A stretch of 64,000 nucleotides of DNA from Rhizomys pruinosus (lineage: Eukaryota > Chordata > Mammalia > Rodentia > Spalacidae), in the NCBI GenBank assembly GCA_009823505.1, contig VZQC01003076.1, positions 1,016,141-1,080,140 of the forward strand, given 5' to 3'. Both the position numbers and the translations under genes were made by a program. Below the pieces are notes generated by a model that saw only the letters and a program-made list of their open reading frames with translations, was not told the DNA's origin and did not search any database. Numbering within the stretch: position 1 is the first letter of the stretch; each line of letters starts with the position of its first letter. Below are positions 58,500 through 64,000 of the stretch, one piece after another.

Positions 58500-58765
58500 T
58501 AGAGAGCAGGAATTGGTGTTTGGATTTGAGCTGGGCCCTGCCATAGATCTGACAGGATAAGATGTTTTTGTTGTTATGGCAAAACACCAGCCAAAACCAG
58601 CTTAGGGGAGGAAATGGTTAATTTAGCTTTCTCTTCTAGGTTACAGTCAAATATCGAGGGAAGTCAGAGCAGGAGCCTGAGGCAGGAACTGAAGTGGATA
58701 TCATGAAAGAAGGCTTTACTGAGTGCTTCCTGCGCTCTGCTACCTTTCAAAGCCTCACAGTGTTT
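58500..58765. mobile_element. Rodent dispersed repeat, family not named
   Basis: gttatggcaaaacaccagcc, gtcagagcaggagcctgagg match a recurrent rodent element that also appears at 63655-63870 (gctgtgacaaaacactctga, ggaacctggaggcaggagct). The head gcaggaattggtgtttgga recurs near 60456-60475. Confidence 0.5.
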
Positions 58766-58781
58766 TAAAAGTTCAATACTT

Positions 58782-59020
58782 GGGCTGGAGAGATGGCCTA
58801 GCAGTTAAGAGCACTGACTGCTCTTGCAGAGGACCCGGGTTCGATCCCCAGCACCCACATGGCGGCTAAGAACCGTCTGTAACTCCAATTCCAGGAGAAC
58901 TCCAGTTCCAGGGGAATCCGATGCCCTCTTTTGACCTCCGCGGCATTGCATGACACGGGTGCACAAACCTGCATGCAGACAGTACATTCATACACGTACA
59001 AAAATAAATAAAATTAAAAA
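58782..59020 (+). mobile_element. B3-like SINE with 15-bp target-site duplication
   Basis: gggctggagagatggcctag to A-tail, with duplicated internal box. Direct repeat aaaagttcaatactt at 58767-58781 and 59021-59035. Confidence 0.96.
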
Positions 59021-59035
59021 AAAAGTTCAATACTT

Positions 59036-59330
59036 AAAAATGCCAAGGTTCTGAGGAAATATTGGCAGCAGATGGAGGTCGGGTGAGGAAGACCTGGACT
59101 TTTTAAGAAAAGAGACTCAGGTAGGCTGACTAGAGCTCAGGGGATGAACTGAGCACTCAGGAGTGAGCAAGGAGAATAGTTTGGTACAATGGACCCTCGC
59201 ACAAATGACAGAAGGTGTGAACTCTGGGGGCAGGGGCTGTGGGAGAGGGCCCAGGGAGAAGCAGGTATAATGGTGATTAAGACTGACTGAAAAATTATGA
59301 ATGAAACATATAAAAATAAAATGCCAAGGT
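59036..59330 (+). mobile_element. L1 3'UTR end
   Basis: Resembles 39410-39690: aggctgactagagctcaggg, acaaatgacagaaggtgtga, a G-rich tract and an A-rich end (atgaaacatataaaaataaa). Confidence 0.55.
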
Positions 59331-59353
59331 TACCTTAAAAACCCAAAGTTTCT

Positions 59354-59559
59354 TGGGGCTAGAGAGATGGCCTGGCAGTCAAGGGCACTGATTGCTCTTG
59401 CAGAGGACCTGGGTTCAATCCCCAGCAACCACATGGCAGCTGTGAACTGTCTTTAACTCCAGTTCCAGGGGAATCCAATGCCCTCTTCTGACCTCCGCAG
59501 CATTGCATGACACGGGTGCACAAGCCTACATGCAGACAGTACATTCATACACATAAAAA
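59354..59559 (+). mobile_element. B3-like SINE without duplicated box
   Basis: gggctagagagatggcctgg to aaaaaaaaa. Direct repeats aaaacccaaagtttctt before and aaaaccccgaaagtttctt after. Confidence 0.93.
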
Positions 59560-59579
59560 AAAACCCCGAAAGTTTCTTA

Positions 59580-60526
59580 ATCTTAGGTTCTTATAAAATC
59601 CAAAATAAGTTTCATGCATTTCTATGTCAACGGTACGGTCAAGCAGTAGCCTACTGTCCAGCATCTGAGACTCTCTCATGATCTTCTGGCTCCAGAAGGC
59701 TGGGGCAGCTCCCTTTTCCTGGCTCTGCCATCTGCAGCTTGTCTCTCAGACTGGGGCTGGCTCTGCTCCACACTTGCCACTCTCCTTGGTGCTTACCTCA
59801 CAGTCCTGGCATCACCAGTTATCCTGGGGTCTCCACTGCAGTCGAGGATAATGTTCACTAGTGTTCTTTCTTGGCCTCTCACAGTGCTGCCAAACCTCAA
59901 AACCTTCAGCTTTCCTGCCGTCAAAACCAGTCCCATGTGAGAGACTCTCATACATTACCAAGTTCAGCTTCCAGCTTGAAATACAGCCTTGACCCCTCCT
60001 GGACCACAGTTTTTGTGGGGTGAATCTGAAGATTACACCTTAATGGTGCTGGTCTCTAATTAATCACAACTGATTTTTGCACCCCAGCTAACCAGCATTA
60101 ATTGTCCCAATAAGACAAAAGTTTCACTTTATTGGTGCTAGTCTCCTATTAGTCAGAGATGAGTCTTCAGTCCCTACTCACCAGAAACCACAGGTTCTTA
60201 ATTCAAAATATCACTCAAATGGCCTTGATAGCGTCTTCAAGTTGCTCCCAAACTTCCCTCTGAAACACCAGAAGCCAGGTCTCTATCATCTGCTTTGCTT
60301 TCAGCATTATCTTCCAAATTTCTGCAAAAGCTCATTAAACTCTGAATAAAACAAATGGCTTTTTCTCCCCCAAAACAACACGGTCAGGCTCATGATAGCA
60401 AGATGCCACTGTGTGGTATCAATCTGCTGTAAGTTCCATAATGTGTTACAGGAAGCAGGAATTGGGTGTTTGGAAGAGCCAGACCTCCAGCATTTACATA
60501 GAGCTGGGCCTTGGCAGAGGCCTGAT
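59580..60526. mobile_element. Rodent dispersed repeat sequence, family not named
   Basis: Blocks such as tcacaactgatttttgcacc, cccagctaaccagcattaat and gtttcactttattggtgcta occur in an abundant rodent repeat as I remember it. I cannot give the family name. No ORF of interest. Confidence 0.4.
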
Positions 60527-60677
60527 GAGATGAGGAGAGATAAGAAGCATCCTGGAAGAGGCACCAACTTAGGATCGCGAGACTTGGCTTGGTGCACAGT
60601 GCTACTCTGCACCAAGCCAAGTCTCGCGATCCTAAGTTGGTGCCTCTTCTAGGATGCTTCTTATCTCTCCTCATCTC
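60527..60677. repeat. Near-perfect 151-bp palindrome
   Basis: Left arm 60527-60600 pairs with right arm 60604-60677. That is 74 bp per arm with two mismatches (60554/60650 and 60597/60607) and a 3-base loop (60601-60603). The arms hold the unusual CpG-containing word ggatcgcgaga. Either a recent fold-back duplication or a chimeric-read artefact. Confidence 0.97.
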
Positions 60678-61319
60678 TTTCTGCAGTTCATCTGCCAATT
60701 CATGCATGTTATTGGCTTGACAGCTAGAAGCTGAGTAGTGGTTTTAGGAAATATTACAATGGTGGGGAAATTAAGTTTGGAGTTCAAAGCTATGAGGGAA
60801 GCCATCATTTAAAGATACAAGAGTCTCAAAGAAAAGTGACATTTGCCAACTAAGATGTTGAAAAACCAAAAAGAAACTGTCAGTGAAGAAGACAGGAGAC
60901 TGAGTAAACTTGAAACAGTGCTGTGGGAAACAAGTTAAAATTCAGGACTCACACCGGAAATGCACCAGACTTCCAATGGAGACCCTGAAGTTTACATTCT
61001 ACCAGGGAAAGTGAATACATTAGTTATCTCAAAAACTGAAAATAGGCTTCAACTCTTCTCCCTCCAGACTGGATGAGATGAAACCACCTTTTTCCAATCA
61101 TTTGCCAGAATTGAATCACCTATACAAGAGGATGATGTTATTAGAACTTGAATCTATTGTATGAAATGTCTAGTATTCAACAACAGCCAGGCAGTGAAAT
61201 GCTACGATAAAGTACCGAGACCCAGGCAGCCAACAGAAGACACTTAACACAGCAGAGAATGTCGAACGGTGAGTGAAGCAACACAACCCAGAGACTCAAG
61301 GATAATTTTGCTTATAAAA
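60678..61319. other. Unclassified intergenic sequence
   Basis: Nothing recognised with confidence. It may include older L1-related sequence. Confidence 0.4.
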
Positions 61320-61730
61320 CTGCCAATGATAATCAAATGAGAAATAAAAATCTGGGGTGGCTGTATTCACATCAGACAAAGTAGACTTTGAGGCAAAGGC
61401 TGTGGGAAGGATTAGCCCTTCAGGAAGATGTTTCTGGACTAAGATAGAAATGCCAGATGTGGTGATGACACGTCTTTAATCCCAGCACTTGAAAGTCAGG
61501 TGGATCTCTGTGAGGTAGAGTCCAGCCATCCTGGTTTATGTAGTGAGTTCCATGTTGGCAGGGGCTCAGGAAGACTCTGTCTCAAAAATGCACCTGATAA
61601 CAAAGCTTCTACGTAAAAGCAATTTAACAGACTCAAAAGGAGAAACTGACAAATCATAATAATGGTGATATATTCAACATAATATATTTAGTAACAGAAT
61701 ATAAATGACATCAAAACTTCCTATGTATTC
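61320..61730 (+). mobile_element. Old L1 ORF2 fragment interrupted by a B1
   Basis: cacatcagacaaagtagact before the B1 and gagaaactgacaaatc, tggtgatatattcaac after it recall the endonuclease region of mammalian L1 ORF2. Frame destroyed. Confidence 0.35.
61451..61588 (+). mobile_element. B1 SINE, old
   Basis: gccagatgtggtgatgacac, ctttaatcccagcacttg, gtggatctctgtgag, ending gactctgtctcaaaaatg. Confidence 0.85.
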
Positions 61731-61774
61731 AAAAAATTGGAACTACATAGTTAGGACACGCTTAAAAGCATTAT

Positions 61775-61984
61775 TTTTAATTTATCTGTATGAGTATTTT
61801 TGTCTTAATGTATGTATGTGCATCCATCTCATGCAATGCCCACAAGGGTCAGAAGAGGGCATCAGATACACTGGGATTGGTGCTACAAATGGTTGTTTGT
61901 CACTATGTGAGGGCTGAAAATGGAACTCAGGTCCTCTTCAAGAGCCGCCAATGCCCTTAACCACTGAGCCATCTTTCTAGCCCT
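61775..61984 (-). mobile_element. Older B3-like SINE
   Basis: Antisense with catgcaatgcccacaagggt, cagaagagggcatcaga and ctgagccatctttctagccc. Confidence 0.85.
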
Positions 61985-62179
61985 AGTTAAGCACTTTTAA
62001 TGTAGTTGATATATAAAGCATGTTTCAACAAAACTACATAATATGCATTCTTTCAAGTGCACTAAATAAAATTATCAAAGTTGAGTATATGTTTTTAGTG
62101 AAACAACCTTCAATTAAATTGTAAAGTTTGGAAACATATAGAATGTAGTTTTTGACTAGGGTGTATTTAGGATAAAAAG

Positions 62180-62556
62180 TCAATTAAGAGGTATCCAATG
62201 CTGAGATAAAGGCCGAATCAGTCCAAATTAAAAAGTAAACAAAGGCAAGCATTTATTCCAGGAAATACACTCTCTGTCTGGTGAATCCATGGCCCTTCAG
62301 GAATGGAGGACCACTAGAAAGCTCACATCTGGGAAGGGGGAAGGGTCTTTTATAGGTCAGGGGAGGGGAGATGGTGACATGTTGGAATCTGGCCAATTGG
62401 GCCAGGACAGGAGCCTGAAGTTGGGTCTCAGATCCTGGAGTTCTCCTGGGAATCTGAATGATTTTCATGGGCAAATGCAAACTCCAGACTGGAAAAGAAA
62501 GGAAAGTCCTTCCGGTCCATGCCATCTTGGCTTTTCTTCTCAGGCCCGACCTAACA
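62180..62556 (-). mobile_element. Endogenous retrovirus LTR, likely
   Basis: On the minus strand it starts TGTTAGG (62556), has CTATAAAAGACCC as a TATA box near 62350, and about 100 bp later AATAAA near 62256 followed by a T-rich U5-like end. This order (U3, TATA, R, polyadenylation signal, U5) is that of a gammaretrovirus-like LTR. The 3' boundary is approximate. Confidence 0.55.
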
Positions 62557-63650
62557 TCCCAGACTCTTAGGGTATAGGGGGTGACGACTCTGCTCTGGCT
62601 TCTTCCTGCTGAGCTGGGTTGCTGAAGGGAGGGGGAGTCGGGAGTAGGCAAGGGTGTGGGCACAGGGATGTAGAGATGTAAAGACCACTCTGGGGACCTC
62701 AAGAATGTGTTCCTGCAAGAAGCGGAGCAGACCAGGTGCTAAGATCAGGAGTCTCCTGGTTGATGTTGGAGAGGCTCCTCTTACTGTTGGATGGTCTTGG
62801 TTGGAGGACGGGGTCTAAATGTGGGCCCACCAGTTTCATGCATCCAGGTCTCCTGAGCATGGACATGCCAGCAGTATGTTGAATCTGGCACATCATCACC
62901 TGGTCAGGTGAAGACTGAGACAATAACAGGACAAAGGGCAACTGGGCAGGGGTGTCACAGTGTCTGGCACCTGTGACAGCAGGGGCAGCAGAGGAAAACC
63001 ATGACCCGGAAAAAGAAGGAGGTAAGGGTGAAGGTACAGATGGTGAAGGCTGCCATACCCGACCATTCAGACCTGTCCTTGAGGGTCTCTAGAAAACCTG
63101 AGAGTAGTGGGTCCCAGCTGCTTGGCAGACCATCCATCCTGGATTGGGGCTCTTTTAGTCTGGACAAACAGTACCAGTGTGTCTGGCATACTAGTTTGGC
63201 TGCTTTCCTGAAGACTGCGGCCTTTATGGGGTGAGTGATTTCCAGATGTTTAGGGCTTCTGGACCCCCAAACGTGAGATGATGTCTTCCAGGAGGGTTTG
63301 TGCCAGCACATCTGCAGTTTCTCTGCCAGTCTTCTCCCAGCTGGTGTCCACGGAGCTGATGCAAGGGCTGGAGTATCTGGAGGGCCCCCTGTGGGTTAGC
63401 CTTGGCACTGGTCTGGCAGGAGGAATGAACCTGTAAGATATGAGATTGATGACTGGCAGGGTCATAGAGTGTTTCCAGGAATCAGAACAGATCCCTGGGG
63501 CCGTTGTGTCCTATGGGTTCCCTTCCTCAGGATTTCATTCCTTTCTTTAAGCTGGTAGTCAGGTTTGTAAGAGGGGGTGAGGAAAAGAACATTCCCTGTG
63601 GTTCTGACAGGACCAGGGGCCAGTTCCCAGGCCACACAATCAGCCCTGGT
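62557..63650 (-). mobile_element. Degenerate retroviral internal sequence, possible env 3' end
   Basis: Lies directly upstream of the LTR in the same orientation. The minus-strand frame 63311-62955 ends with a hydrophobic stretch followed by a Cys-rich tail (CCPCCHRC), which is the layout of a retroviral envelope transmembrane subunit end. Frames are broken and no gag or pol is visible, so it is a non-functional remnant. Assignment rests on layout, not alignment. Confidence 0.35.
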
Positions 63651-63654
63651 GTTC

Positions 63655-63871
63655 TAGTTTGCCTTCCATTGCTGTGACAAAACACTCTGACCAACACCAA
63701 CTTGGGGAGGAAAGGGTTTATTCAGCTTAGATCTTTTGGGTCACAGTTCATCACTTAAGGATACCAAGGCAGAAACTCAGGGTAGGAACCTGGAGGCAGG
63801 AGCTGAAGCACAGGCCATGGAGGAACGCTGTTCACTGGCTTGCTTCTCTGGCTCATGCCCAGCCTGCCTTC
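63655..63871. mobile_element. Rodent dispersed repeat, family not named
   Basis: Same element as 58500-58765, better preserved: gctgtgacaaaacactctga, aggaaagggtttattcagct, ggaacctggaggcaggagct. Interrupted at its right end by a SINE. Confidence 0.55.
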
Positions 63872-64000
63872 TTTTTTTTTTTTTTAATTTTTTTATTAAT
63901 TTTATTTATTTTTGTATGTGTATGAATGTACTGTCTGCATGCAAGTCTGTGCACCCGTGTCGTGCAATGCCGCAGAGGTCAGAAGAGGGTCTCGGATTCC
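63872..64000 (-). mobile_element. B3-like SINE, cut by the window edge
   Basis: T-run, tttatttatttttgtatgtg, gtgcaatgccgcagaggtca, running off the end. Confidence 0.92.

Noticed and set aside
62955..63311. 118-codon minus-strand frame with a hydrophobic stretch as a host membrane protein
   Set aside because: Its position directly upstream of an LTR and the Cys-rich tail fit a retroviral remnant better, and neighbouring frames are broken.

Overview
The window is a draft-quality piece of a muroid rodent nuclear genome. The evidence is the density of rodent-specific SINEs: B1 (7SL-derived), B2-superfamily elements of B3 type (tRNA-derived) and B4-type chimeras. L1 3' ends, long TG/TC/TTCC microsatellites, one CpG island and assembly gaps (5062, 10855, 13411-14350, 47475-47643) fit the same picture. 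The B3 elements have a diagnostic tail and internal duplication unlike the mouse consensus I remember, so I would not call this mouse or rat. I cannot name the species.

Only one protein-coding gene is supported. It is KLHL14 (Printor), on the minus strand. The first coding exon (9724-8769) gives residues 1-318: a BTB domain split by a Q/P-rich insert, then most of BACK. It ends in a clean splice donor inside a codon, so the Kelch half lies outside the window to the left. A strong acceptor sits 43 bases before the ATG, which implies a non-coding first exon upstream. The best candidate donor for it is at 11717-11725, at the edge of the CpG island (about 8.8-11.4 kb). Positions 1-8768 are intron. 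Everything to the right of about 12 kb is 5'-flanking or intergenic DNA with no convincing gene.

The flanking 50 kb is mostly retrotransposon debris and simple repeats. Several SINEs have perfect target-site duplications. L1 pieces include a 5'-inverted (twin-primed) copy at 33.5-35.9 kb and a short, fairly intact ORF2 3' end at 43.8-44.4 kb. A solo-LTR-like element with adjacent degenerate retroviral sequence lies at 62.2-63.6 kb on the minus strand. Three large minisatellites cluster at 46.3-46.9, 47.6-49.8 and 55.8-56.6 kb. Each abuts a SINE, and two appear to have grown out of SINE sequence. A near-perfect 151-bp palindrome lies at 60527-60677.

I found no unknown multi-gene system. The most useful leads are the SINE-seeded minisatellites, the palindrome, the KLHL14 5' structure and several assembly problems. 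The long open frames over the minisatellites, and those antisense to KLHL14, are not evidence of genes.
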